From: Takakia lepidozioides
Taxonomy: Eukaryota > Streptophyta > Takakiopsida > Takakiales > Takakiaceae
Assembly (NCBI GenBank): GCA_030704615.1
Contig: CM060733.1
Location: 48,234,001 to 48,298,000 of the forward strand
DNA length: 64,000 nt
Direction: 5' to 3'
Position 1 is the first letter of the stretch. Each line of letters opens with the position of its first letter. The translations under genes were made by a program, and so were the position numbers. The notes beneath the pieces are model-generated. The model was not told the origin of the DNA. It saw only the letters and a list, made by a program, of their open reading frames with translations, and searched no databases. Shown here piece after piece: positions 1 to 10,415 of this stretch.

Positions 1-74
1 GAGCCCCCAGGGAAGGGCAGAGAGGACCTCAGATGCAGGGGTCTCTCCCTTCATTTGCTGACCAACAACAGCGG

Positions 75-470
75 ATGTGTATGCTGGACATGTGGAGGAC
101 CCCATGTCAAGAAAGATCTCCCAGAGGGAGGCAATGTTTGGCACCGGCACAGCCTGCTAGGTGCAATGTGGGCATTGTGGCAGGTACGGGCATGGAAGGC
201 CTAGTGCTATTTTGGCACCCTGAGTTGCGCCTCAGGCCAGTTCCAAGTGAACAATGGTGGCCGGGGGCGAGGTGGAGCAGCCCAAGAGGACGAGGTGGCC
301 AGGCACGAGGTGCAGGCCCACGGCAAGCTCAACATGGCCAAGGACGCGGAGGTCAGGGTGGTGACCAAGGCATGGCCAACCGGCTTACAGCTGAGCAGAG
401 GCTCGCTCCATGGCCACAGCTCATGTGGTACCGGCTCCAAGGCCGGATGGTCCACCTCCTGCTCCTGAGG
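75..470 (+). pseudogene. gag C-terminus: zinc knuckles and RG-rich tail (element 1)
   Basis: Two CCHC-like knuckles can be read in different frames: CWTCGGPHVKKD near 80-120, where the last Cys is replaced by Leu, and QCGHCGRYGHGRP near 158-195, which follows a stop codon. A Gly/Arg/Ala-rich tract follows (about 255-370), as expected for a nucleic-acid-binding nucleocapsid tail. The same order occurs in element 2. Stops and frame changes make this copy non-functional. In the family this part binds and packages element RNA. Confidence 0.7.
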
Positions 471-504
471 GAGGAGACATGGGAGTCATGGGATTCATGT
501 GCGG

Positions 505-665
505 GGTAGCACTGCCACTACCCTACCACTATGGGTGGGCCACCACTACCACTAGTAAGGGGTGCCACTACCACTACCACTGTGGGTGGGGCACCACTAA
601 CCACTAGTGTCGGGCAACCTACCACTACCACTATGTGCGGGGCAACCTACCACTAGTGCAAGTGG
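505..665 (+). repeat. ACCACTACC microsatellite in the gag-protease linker
   Basis: Imperfect runs of CCACTACCACTA alternate with short G-rich spacers such as GTGGGTGGGGCA. The same tract occurs in element 2 on the opposite strand at 59,390-59,580, where one frame reads as Thr-rich stretches separated by hydrophobic spacers. It is therefore an ancestral part of the element and probably encoded a low-complexity Thr-rich linker between gag and protease. Confidence 0.7.
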
Positions 666-1179
666 AGTCAGTTGCGGCAGTACTCGATGAGCAGCCAAGT
701 TCCTGAACCACGGGGTACGGAGGTGGAGTTGGATCCACAGCATGGGAGGCAAGCTGTCAGGCCAGCTTCCTCAGTCATTCACATTTGCGGAGACAGTGTC
801 GACGCCGTCCATGGCACCTAGTTCTCGCCCGACTGTTACCGAGGCGGAGGTTACTATGGCCATTGGGGAGAGCTACACGGGCAGCACCACTACCTAGTGT
901 TGGCAAGGCTACGGCATCTAGTCGTGCTGCTGGGGGCGGCCACAGCTGTGTGTCATGCTCCATTGTTCTCTGGCTACCATGATTGCGACGCCGAGGTAAG
1001 ACCAGCTAAGGTGTTCAGGCTGCAGCGACACTGAGGTGAGAGTGGGGAGGTTACTTCATCTTCTGCAGAGATATTGGGAGGTGTAGTGCCGGAGGGATCC
1101 TCGGATGTGAAGGTCAAGACTACCACGGCGGCGCCCGACAAGCTGCACTACCAGTTGATGGAGCTGTCAGCTAGGCCCA

Positions 1180-1690
1180 GCCATTGAGCGTGCCATGGTG
1201 ACACCTGGAGTTGTCATGTTAGACAACCAGGAGACATTTTTCTGTTTGAGTGGACGGCAGGCAAGAGGTACCGACCACTGCGGGTCTTGTTGGACTCGGG
1301 AGCTCAGCCATTGATGCTGGGCAGAGCTGCTATTGCATGCTTGAGCCTCATGGAGGCGGATATGGAGCCATGCCCTTTCCAGATACAGACATCTCTGGAG
1401 GATCAAGCAAGCTCGAGGCATGACACGGCGTGAGTTGGCTATCAGACTACAGCCGGATCATCCTACAGATGGCTCAATGATGAGAGCCAATGTCATTGTG
1501 ACGACTCGGTCTCGTACGATGTCTTTGTTGGTGGGGCAGTGTTGTACCACATGGGCTTCATCCCTGGATTTTTGGGAGGAGTCAGCTTCCTATAGGCCTG
1601 GATGGGCAGAGCAGGGAGGGCCGGCGTATGCAGCTCCCTCTGACGTTCATAAGGAGATTTCGGTTGCCCAGCGAGGCAAGATGCCAACAC
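1180..1690 (+). pseudogene. retropepsin (aspartic protease) remnant, element 1
   Basis: The frame around 1,281-1,325 reads VLLDSGAQPLMLGRAA, with the catalytic Asp-Ser-Gly at 1,293-1,301. This is the signature of the retroviral-type aspartic protease that matures Gag-Pol. Downstream, in other frames, are the remaining protease-like segments up to a conserved EESASYRPGW block near 1,575-1,605. Several frame changes break the domain. Element 2 has the same region with the active-site Ser changed to Leu. Confidence 0.7.
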
Positions 1691-2870
1691 TGGCAGCATT
1701 CATAGAGGATGACATGTATGGTATGGCAGAGTTGCTTGCCATGGTTGCTCACACTCCATTGTGGGGCTCGAGCAAGGATTTGCAGCGGTTGCTGATTGTC
1801 GTGTGCAACAAGCCTGGATAGAGGCTTTTGTACTGTCAGGAGAGGAGGACAGTGCGGGGTTACACCAGTCCACCTCATTGTCACCATTGACACCAGCACA
1901 CCGATCATGGGGCAGTGTCCCGGATAAAGCATTTGCCTTCTGGACTTGTTTGAACGGGATCAACATTGGTTGGGCTGCTGTTCTACATGGAGGTGTACGG
2001 GTACGACGTACCTATATGTGGAGAGGATGAGACTGCACAATGCTCTCCCTACGCCATGTGCTCAGTTGGTGCAGCAGTACCCTGATTTGTTGCTGGTGTC
2101 TGCAGTTCGTGGATATCAGCATGCCTTGCCAGGAGACATTTCGTTGTTGGGGAGGATTTGAGCGGGTTTGGTTCCATTGATTGGTAGTGGCAGTTGGCCC
2201 TGCCAAGGGCATTCCCTCAGTCGGCATGGCAATGGATTGCAGACTCGAGGTCGGTCTATTTTGGGAGATGGTCGGGTTTGCGCCACTTACAGTTTCATCA
2301 AGCTGTATCTCTCCAGCATACATCTTGGAGAATGTGCCACTGATGGGCAATTCTCGGGCCAGGGATGCTAGTGTGGCACCAGTTTGGTCGTGGCTTGGGT
2401 CAAGCAATGTTGCTGGATGCAGCTATAGTGGGTCTAGGCTCATCGTCCACGGCTATGGTGGACTAACTTGATGCCACCCGCACTGCTCAGGCGTGCATTT
2501 GATTGTGTCGCGGCCAGCACACCTCACATTGGATAGCATTTTGGACACAGGGAGGCAGTCTCAGCATGTGAGACACGATGACCGTTCGCCTTGCAGTGGG
2601 CAACAATGGGTCAACCACACGCACTACCTACACTGCTCAGCTTCCCAAGATCGCATGCTTTCCGGGAATGTGGAGCTTGGCCTCTGTGGGATGCTCAGTT
2701 GCAGCAGTTAGTGGAGCCTAATGCCGACGAGCGAGACTGCTATGGGTTTTTCGCATTAGGACCACGCGGTGTCTTCTCTTTCTGAGGCATTACGTCGTCA
2801 GGTTTTGGGGGCAAGCAATGGATATAAATTGCTTGACCTGGATTTATCAGCTTGGCTATGCTGAGCAACG
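1690..2870 (+). pseudogene. C5-cytosine DNA methyltransferase domain remnant, element 1
   Basis: Frame-shifted remains of the methyltransferase that is better preserved in element 2 (57,105-58,050). A leader block (MYGMAELLAMVAHTPLWGSS, from about 1,717) precedes it. Motif I with the SAM-binding loop is at about 1,928-1,975, split between frames. Motif IV reads WPCQGHSLS at about 2,193-2,219 with the catalytic Pro-Cys. Motif VI reads YILENVPLMG at about 2,318-2,347. The EPNADER block at 2,715-2,735 precedes the C-terminal motif at about 2,790-2,850. The placement between protease and RT equals that in element 2. At least four frame changes make it inactive. Confidence 0.82.
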
Positions 2871-3234
2871 TAGAGTGCGGAGTGCACTTCCCTTGACGGT
2901 CTCTCTGCCTACCGAGATGGTACAATCAAGTGAGTGGGGGCGATCCAGTGAAGACCACGGGTGTAACATCCATGGCACACGTGGGAGGTGCTCGAGTTCA
3001 GAGGGAGTTTGCAGCCAAGCGTTGTGATGGATGAGGTTGGGATTCTTCTCGGGTTGAGAGGTCCTCAAGGATGAGATGATGGGGCAGGATGAGGCCTTGT
3101 CATTGACTAAGCAGGCAGGGAGTACTGCTCATGAGGTGGCGGCATAGCACCACGGGACGCGTCCTCTACCTCTAAGTCTATACTGGACTTAAGGTGCAGT
3201 TACGGAGGACAATTGGAGACCTGACTTGGACCCA

Positions 3235-4650
3235 TTGTCACTGGAGGAGAAGAGACAACGTATCGCGGTTCATGAGGGCTACAGGAATTGCTTTGCCTTC
3301 ACTTTGAAGGTTTGGTGGGAGCATTGAAGGTCAGGAGATTCATATGAGTTGGCCACAAACACGCCAATCTTTCGGAGACCCTATAGATACAGTGACATGG
3401 AGAGGGCTTTGATTTAGATGAGGACTCAAGATCTCTGGGAGGCTGGTTTGGTGGAGCTCTTTGGTGGAGAGTAATGCTTCAGCCACGGTGATGCCAGCCA
3501 AGAAGGATGTCTATGGCAATTGGACGGAGAGACGTATGTGCGGTGATTATCGGCCTGTAATCGTCAGACCAAGTCCGATACGTATGCCATGCCCACACCG
3601 AAGGAGATCTTTGATGCCATTGGGCATGCCAAGGTCTTTAGCACTTTGGACTTGCGGTCCGGATATCACCAGTTGCCGATCAAGAAGGCGGACAAGCAGA
3701 AGACGACATTCTGGGGGATCAATGAGCACGGGAATGATTGCTTATATCAATGGCGATTCTTACCATTCGGGCTTAAGAACGCTCCTGCAGAGTTCCAGAG
3801 AGTCATGGACAGGATTCTAGCAGGGGTAGACTTTGCTCGTGCACATAGATGACATCATCATCTTTAGTGCTACGGTGGAGGAGCACGAGAGACACCTTCA
3901 GGTGGTGTTTGAGCGCTTGAGAGCGCACGGATTGAAATTACATCCGGGAAGTGCAAGTTCTTCCACAACCAGATTGAGTATCTGGGCCACATGATATATC
4001 CTGGAGGATTGGGGGTGCACCAGACTAAGGTAGAGGCCATCGCACAGATTCCATGTCCCACGGATGTGAGCCGAGTTCGAACTTTCATGGGGTTGGCAAA
4101 CTCCTATAGACGGTTTGTCAAGGGATTTAGTGTTATTGCAAAGGCTCTAACCAAGCTGACGAAGGTAGACCAGGAGTGGCAGTGGGAAGATGAGCAAGAG
4201 CGAGCTTTTCAGGAGCTCAAGGCGAGGTTGACCTCGGCGCTGATCTTGAGACGACCTATCAGGGGGCGTCCCTTTCAGGTGCATACAGATTGGAGCATGC
4301 TGGGGCTTGGAGCGGTTCTCACACATGTGATGAGGGAAGAGAGTTCGTAGTGGCTTATGCTAGCCGCTCGAACAACGCTGCAGAGTCTAAGTATAGCTCA
4401 TATGAGGGGGAGTGCTTAGCTGCAGTGTGGGCCGTGACACTCTTCAGGTGCTATCTATACGGCAATCTCTTCACCCTTATCATGGATCACCAGCAACTCA
4501 AGTGGTTGATGGAGTCAGACAAGCTTACGGGGAAGCTTGCACGGTGGGCACTTATACTCCAGGAGTATGACTTTCAGGTTGTGCATCGACCGGGTTTGGT
4601 CAATAGGGATGCGGATGGATTCAGTTGCAATCCATGCACGAGCCAGTAAG
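3235..4650 (+). pseudogene. reverse transcriptase and RNase H remnant, element 1
   Basis: RT signatures are present: STLDLRSGYHQLPIK at about 3,640-3,684, FLPFGLKNAPAEFQ at about 3,757-3,798, and a catalytic box read as HIDDIIIF at about 3,843-3,868, reached only after a frame change. The connection/thumb region (HNQIEYLGHMIYPGGLGV, about 3,967-4,020) and the FMGLANSYRRFVKGF block follow. RNase H begins with the HTDWS motif near 4,280 and continues through SYEGECLAAVWA to NRDADGFS near 4,600-4,625. The domain order RT-RNase H-integrase assigns the element to Ty3/gypsy. Frameshifts near 3,540, 3,850, 3,945 and 4,330 destroy the frame. Confidence 0.9.
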
Positions 4651-5025
4651 ATGACACTGGAGCTCGGTGGCATGGTGAGACGGACGAGGAGATGGTGCCG
4701 GGATGGCATGCATCTGTCTTTTTGTGTATCTTGGCATCGGAAGGTCAGATTGGACCTACAACAGGGATGACTGTAGATGGAGTGTCTGAGGACCCTAAGG
4801 CTAGTGATGAGCCAGGCGGTGCCAGAGATATACATGAGGATTCAGTTGTGTTGGACTACCTCCGCACTGGAGACACGGCAGCTAGTGTGACTGCCAAGGA
4901 GAGGGATCGGATCCTGCAACGAGCCAAAAGGTTCAAGTGGGAGGGGATACACCTGCTTCGAGTGTGGGAGGATGGTCGGGTGAGGATCATGCCTCACCCA
5001 ACACAGCGTGCACGGTTAGTGCGGC

Positions 5026-6195
5026 ATGCCCATGAGGAGTTGGGGCATTTTGGAGTGCGACGCACTCATAGTTTACTGCAGGGGCAGTATTGGGCGTGGT
5101 ATGCACACAGAGGTGCAACAGTTTGTGGCTAGGTGCATGGTGTGTGACAGGGTGCGTGCTTCATTCAACGCCCCTACACCACAGTTGCATCCATTACCCA
5201 TCATGGGATTGGGCTACAGGTGGAGTCTTGACTTCGCAGGGCTGTTGCCACTGACGATGCGCCACCACAGATATGTATTGATGATGGTGGAACACTTCTC
5301 CAAGTGGATTGAGTTGGTTCCATTGCCTGACAAGGCTAGTGAGGGGGCTGCGTATGCATTCCTGGATCGTGTGCTTAGCCGATTTGGTGCTCCAATTGAG
5401 GTACTCACGGACCAAGGGAGAGAGTTCTTGGGGGAGTTTCAGGCTTTGTATGATAAAGCCTTGATAGACCAGCGTACCACTTCTCGGGATCATCCTGAGA
5501 CCGATGGCTTGGCAGAGAGAGTGGTGCAGACGGTGAAGAGGGGTTTACACAAATATGGCTTGCAAAAGGGACACCTAGGAGATTGGGATCTTCAGCTACC
5601 TTGGTTAGCCATGGGCTACAGGTTCAGCAAGCAAGCATCACTTGCCTCCTTCTCACCATATTTCCTTCTCTTTGGCCGAGAGCCGGATTTGCATGCATCT
5701 ATTCGCAGGGAGGCTGCAGTAGTCCTCAACCTTGCTGATCCGGATGTGTGGACACAAGCATGTGCCCAGCGGGCAGAGTTGTTCAAGAGAGTCATGCCTA
5801 TGGCTTTTGAGAATCTTGCTATTGCCCAACACCGAGACACATTGAGGTATGTCACTATACGTGGAGGGGGATATCGGCCAGGTGTTCGGCGTTTCCACCC
5901 TGGGGACTATGTGTATCTGCAGCAGACAGCGCCTACAACCTTGGATGTCACAGCAGAACGTGTGATTCTAAGGGTCAGGGAGGTGTTACCTTCAGGAGTG
6001 TTGATTCTGGAGGGTCGAGATGGCATGGTATGGAAGGACCATGTGCGTAATTGTGCGCCATGTCACCTTCCACATGTGGATGTGAGGATAGATCCCAACC
6101 TTGCAGTGGTACCTGCAGGATTGCGTTGCATGCTATGTGGGCATGTTCGTGGTGCCGCCACTATGCTGGTGTGTGATCGATGCTCAAGAGGTTGA
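5026..6195 (+). pseudogene. integrase of element 1, 389-codon open segment ending at a stop inside the PHD finger
   Basis: The segment holds the second half of the zinc-binding N-terminus (CMVC), then the rve catalytic core. Its D,D,E residues lie in WSLDFAG, LTDQGREF and HPETDGLAERVVQTVKRG. A GPY-like C-terminal part (FHPGDYVYLQQ) and a long tail follow. The HHCC half upstream is in another frame from about 4,990. The open frame runs into a PHD finger whose first four zinc ligands are present; the next expected Trp codon is TGA at 6,193-6,195. Integrase inserts the cDNA into the genome. This is the least damaged region of element 1. Confidence 0.9.
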
Positions 6196-6270
6196 TACAT
6201 GAGATGCTTGACACCACCTCTTGAGAGGGTTCCTGATAGAGATTGGTTATGTCCACACTGCTTGGGATAG
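6127..6270 (+). pseudogene. PHD finger at polyprotein C-terminus (element 1, with stop)
   Basis: The ligands CMLC and CDRC are followed by a stop in place of Trp, Tyr in place of the fifth ligand His, then the remaining Cys pairs and a natural TAG at 6,268-6,270. The intact version is in element 2 at about 54,950-55,084. Four of the differences that inactivate this copy are G-to-A or C-to-T transitions clustered within about 20 bases. Confidence 0.8.
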
Positions 6271-6513
6271 TGGTAGTGGATATGACTAGTGGCAGCTCAC
6301 AAAACATGGGAGGCCAAGCTCATAGGAGTCAATACCCAAGATCTCAGGCTCAAGTTCACAGGTTGCAAGACGGCGACTAACGATGGGGCAACTCTTGTAC
6401 CCGGCCTCTTGATCTATCGAGTTTGAGTGTAGTAGGGACAGTGGTGGAGGATTTAATGAGGCTATGGCCACTATCACATCTTGTGGCTACCTGGACTTAG
6501 AGGAACCTAAGCG

Positions 6514-6530
6514 CCAGCTAGGGGGACGAT
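6514..6530 (+). other. polypurine tract of element 1
   Basis: The G-rich GCTAGGGGGACGAT lies directly before repeat b1. The same sequence occupies the same place in element 2 (54,688-54,702) and in element 3 (24,681-24,693). This is the expected position of the plus-strand primer. Confidence 0.7.
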
Positions 6531-6826
6531 TGTGATGGACTAGTGGCTACACTAGTGGTGGCTAGTGGCAGCCTAGTGGTGGACTAGTGGCTGCACTAGT
6601 GGTGGCTAGTGGCAGCCTAGTGGTTGGACTAGTGGCTGCACTAGTGGTGGCTAGTGGCAGCCTAGTGGTGGACTAGTGGCTGCACTAGTGGTGACTAGTG
6701 GTTGTTTAGTGGCAGCCTAGTGGTGCACTAGTGGTGCACTAGTGATAGACCCTTGTTTGGTGTGCACATATGTTGTGTGGTTTTGGACAGCGATGTAGTT
6801 GTGTAGCGATATGTATGCGCACAACA
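6530..6826 (+). repeat. terminal repeat b1 of element 1 (CTAGTG minisatellite)
   Basis: It starts TTGTGATGGACTAG right after the polypurine tract. It consists of degenerate units of roughly 45 bases built from ACTAGTGGTGG, GGCTAGTGGCAGCC and related words, and ends GCGCACAACA followed by the palindromic joint to a2. It is a direct repeat of b2 at 7,146-7,430. Confidence 0.85.
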
Positions 6827-6828
6827 GC

Positions 6829-7145
6829 TGTCAAGTTATTTTACCACTGGTGTGAAGTTAGCTAGGAAATAGCTAGCTTTTATATATTGACATTTGGGAT
6901 TGATCCAAGTATCAATCCAGGGGCCAATACATGTTTCAGCACCTGACGTTGTTATCTTCACGGCAGATCGCGGTGGGCTCATCTTTCTCGAGTTGAGCCT
7001 CACCACGTCTAGCTATGGCGCCGTAGTGTGGATTCCCCATGGCGTAGGATGCACTTGGCTCAACTTAATATATAAGTGATGTTTTCATGTGCAAGTGTGT
7101 GAGTTTGAGAGAGCTTGTATACTTGTATCATTCCTTTCCTTATCA
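6829..7145 (+). repeat. terminal repeat a2 of element 1 (promoter-bearing, 317 bp)
   Basis: It runs from TGTCAAG to CCTTATCA and is exactly 317 bp, the same length as a1 (63,651-63,967) and a2 (54,047-54,363) of element 2. A TATATA box lies at 6,881-6,886. The segment ATCTTTCTCGAG at 6,981-6,992, 152 bases in, is complementary to the site directly behind a1 in element 2. Confidence 0.88.
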
Positions 7146-7430
7146 TTGTGATGGACTAATGGTAGCCTAGTGATGGACTAGTGGCTGCACTAGTGGTGGC
7201 TAGTAGCAGCCTAGTGGTTGGACTAGTGGCTGCACTAGTGGTGGCTAGTGGCAGCCTAGTGGTGGACTAGTGGCTGCATTAGTGGTGACTAGTGGTTGCA
7301 CTAGTGGTGACTAGTGGTTGTCTAGTGGCAGCCTAGTGGTGCACTAGTGATAGACTAGTGTTTGGTGTGCACATATGTTGTGTGGTTTGGACAGCGATGT
7401 AGTTGTGTAGCGATATGTATGCGCACGACA
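7146..7430 (+). repeat. terminal repeat b2 of element 1
   Basis: A second copy of b follows a2 without a gap and ends GCGCACGACA. Beyond it similarity to the other elements ends, which marks the outer 3' end of the element. Confidence 0.85.
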
Positions 7431-8770
7431 GTAGCATTGAGATATCCCAAACCGCGGGGCCCCGCCCTGGTGCTTGGTACAGCTGGAAAGCCCTCGATGA
7501 GGAGGGGTGCACCCGTTTAGGTCTCATGATTTTTGGACTTGCGGTGTGGGAGATGTCGAATTTCAAGTACTTTTGGTCGGGGAAATTCGTGAAAAATAGC
7601 AAAGTGGGTCTTGGTTTGCTTAACTTGGAGTTTTGTAGTTTGATGATATATAGGTGATAGACAGGTGGAGCCCAAGTTCAAGAAAGTAGTTTTGTTTGAC
7701 CTCTCTAAACTGTTGAAGGGTAAATATCTTATACAGTGCAATTGTAACTGTAACTGTGAGACTTGAGAACCAAGACGAAGCTGATCATCAATATTGGGGC
7801 ACCAAGTTAACAGGAGATTTCATGTATGAATACATGCAAGCCCTGCCTTGTCTATGGAACTTGTCTCATGCCGTATTGTAACACCTGAAAAACTTTAGCG
7901 CAGGAATATAAGAATACATGTGACAAAGTCCCAAATTCCCCTCCATTCATCAACCACACTGCATGCACCAACTACAAGGTATGAACTACATCATGTTTAC
8001 ATATTTCATCTATAAATATGGATGGAATATGGTAACTACACATGTGTTGAATTAATTGGTTTTACCAACCCCTTTCAACAAAAAGCCTTTTTTTTTTTTT
8101 TTTTTTTAAAGAATGTACTAGAGTCCATAAACACTTTGCGTAATGTGAAAAAATTACACTTTGTTTGAGAGCGCATGTCCCGGTTATCACACGTGTGATC
8201 CCAGATCCTGCGGTTCTTCATAACCGAAACCGGAACTGTTCTGCTGGTTAACCTGGGCAGTCAGTAACCGCCCAAGGCTGGTTCACAGTTCAAACCCTGA
8301 TGGGATTACATTGGACTTGTGATCTTGGGTTCAAAGCTTGGATACTACATTGCAGGGTGCTCTATACTAAGAGGTCATGCTTTTTGGTCTTCCATATGTG
8401 ATTAGAAAACTAGTTCTTTTGATTAATGTAGTCCCTGCTTGAAAGGTAAACCTTTGGAGCCTAGTTCTTAGATTTACATCAATTGAATTCCAAAAATAAA
8501 TAAATAAAATTCCTTTCATTGTATGGTTGGAATTAAGATGTAATTTCCTGACTATTTATCCCGGGATGTTGAGTTGAAATCATTACTAGTCACCTTCTGA
8601 ATCTCAAAACTTTTTCAAATCTCAATTTTGTTGGACCCAAAACCCCATCTTATTGCACCTAACTGCCGCGTACATGTGACTTAGGGTCACATAAATCAAA
8701 GACAAGTCGACAAACGAATGAGAGTTAAGAGATAACGAATGAGAGACAAACGAATGAGAGTTAAGAGTGC
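7431..8770. other. intergenic region upstream of KNOX A
   Basis: No gene is recognised. A T-run lies at 8,088-8,107. At 8,320-8,370 a segment with a pol III B-box-like GGTTCAAA and the tail TGCAGGGTGCTC matches 48,262-48,305, so it is a dispersed SINE-like fragment. The stretch at 8,440-8,640 recurs at 38,810-38,960 in the same orientation and inverted at 33,290-33,480, so it is flanking DNA copied together with the KNOX genes. Confidence 0.6.
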
Positions 8771-10415
8771 AGCAAAGGACTTGGATTTGGCCGTTTGGTT
8801 GCACAAACCCTAACTATGAAGACCCGGGAGTCCTTACCCCGGACAAAAGAATCATTCAGAGAATAAAAACGGAGAGTTTGAAAAGTGTGGAGGGGGGTAC
8901 GGGGGGTAATTGATGCGGAGCAGATGCCTGCCCAATGCGAATCGCGAAAGGCCCGACATTTGTTTGCACGCGTGAAAATGTCACATCGCAGTGACAAGCG
9001 CGGGACGCTTCGCAGCCTTCTTCCCGCCGCCTGCCTCTCGTCGCCATCCTTCTTTCTTGTGTGCAATCCGCAAAGCTCATCACCGCTGCTGTACTGGGGG
9101 CTCGCACATCTATCTCAATTTTCTGCTCAACCAGCGTTCTTTTGCCTTCCGGATTCTCTTTGCATGATATGCTTACAAAGGTTGGACATCCTTTTGCATC
9201 GATGACCTCATCAACTGCGTTCGACTATGCTGATCTCTCATTTCCCTCTCGTTTCCTTTTGTGAGCATAGATGTGGAGATCTCAAGCTTCGTAGTCTCAT
9301 TTCTCTAAGCTGATCTATTTTCTGTGGTGTTATTTCTCTTGGACCTAAATCATACAAAGCTGATCTCTCGTTTCGTCTTGTGAGCAGAGAAGTGGAAATC
9401 TCAGTCTCATTGCTCTAAGCTGCTCATCTATTGTGATTGACGTTTTTCTTGGATCTAAATCAAACTGCGTCAGGGATCAAACTGCAGCCGAACCTATTGC
9501 CGTAAGTATTACGTATTTGATTACTGAGGTCCACCTACAGATGCAGCTTTCCACAGACCTGCCCAGTATTGGTTGGTGGTCTTGCTGCAGTCATCGAATG
9601 CTATGGATTTAATATGATGTCGGGAATTTTCTGAAACTTTCCTTCTTACACCCATGATGCATCAGCTGATCTCTGTGGCTCTATGACCTTTCGTAGCTAT
9701 TCTTTCAAAGAGTGCATAAGATGTTTGCTACCTATAGAAGCTCCAACCTACAATGCTTATTGTTGCCGTAGTTTCACTTGTGTTTCACTTCTGTACCACC
9801 GTGGTCTTGCTTACCTACCTAAATAATGCCCATTGCATGTGGGACCAGCCACATTGACCATATTCACTTAGATCAGAGGTGGTTTCCAGATGGTTTCAGA
9901 GCAGGAGAAGCCTCTAACAGAGCATTCCTGTCGAATGGTGTATTGTTTCCTCTAGTGTTTGCAGGATCATACGTACGTGTCTCATCCTTTCAGAGGTACA
10001 TATATTCTACGCTCCAGTGAGCCTCTGGGATGTTCTAGTATTTGTGCAGAAGGGAAACTGTTCTGGAAGTAGATCTGAGCCAAAGAAGGGACGTGGGGGG
10101 GACATGCATGTGATTTATCAATACCAGAGGTTCCGAGTAAATGACAGTACTTACATATCTAATATAGCTCCCTAGAAAGCTCTTCTTGACTTACATTTGA
10201 ACCAGGATTATCTGTAAGATTCTGGATTTTGATTAATATTGGTTTTAGGTGTTCCCATCACAGCTTCAGACATTTCCTGAAGGGGAAGGATTTACATGAG
10301 GGTGCGGCAAACAGAGAACAAGTAAGGAGAGCTATTTCCAGATGGATTCAAGCATTTTTCCTAGAGTAATGTGTCATGCTCATATCCTATTGAAGTTTGG
10401 CCCTTGGAACTTAGA
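8770..10415 (+). promoter_or_regulatory. 5' leader and promoter region of KNOX A
   Basis: This block is homologous to the region before KNOX B (39,120-41,240), in part to that before KNOX C (49,380-51,400), and to the debris at 32,655-33,000 (inverted) and 35,880-36,820. Conserved features include the octamer-like TCACATCGCAGTGACA at about 8,980-8,997 and the CATCCTTTCAGAGGTACA segment near 9,986, which looks like an acceptor followed by leader exon. GTGAGCCTCTGGGA near 10,018 looks like a splice donor. The conserved segments suggest a transcribed, spliced 5' UTR; the exact start is not visible. Confidence 0.5.

Larger units (their letters stand above)
1..7430 (+). mobile_element. Ty3/gypsy element 1 with DNA methyltransferase and PHD finger (5' end outside window)
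   Basis: A decayed Ty3/gypsy retrotransposon enters the window within its gag end. In order it holds zinc knuckles and an RG-rich tract, a retropepsin motif (DSG), a C5-cytosine methyltransferase remnant, reverse transcriptase, RNase H, integrase and a C-terminal PHD finger, then a polypurine tract and the terminal repeats b1-a2-b2. The order RT-RNase H-integrase is that of Ty3/gypsy (Metaviridae) elements. Frameshifts and stops break every region except integrase, which is open for 389 codons. It shares the whole layout with element 2 at 53,729-63,967 and is a sister copy of the same family. The 3' boundary is set by the end of b2, where similarity to the other copies stops. Confidence 0.93.

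Noticed and set aside
1761-2030. Alternative frames in the element 1 methyltransferase region as separate small genes
   Set aside because: Alignment with element 2 shows they are pieces of one broken domain.
5026-6195. The 389-codon frame as a functional stand-alone integrase
   Set aside because: The zinc-binding N-terminus is split off by a frame change and the C-terminus stops inside the PHD finger, so it is a fragment of a dead polyprotein.
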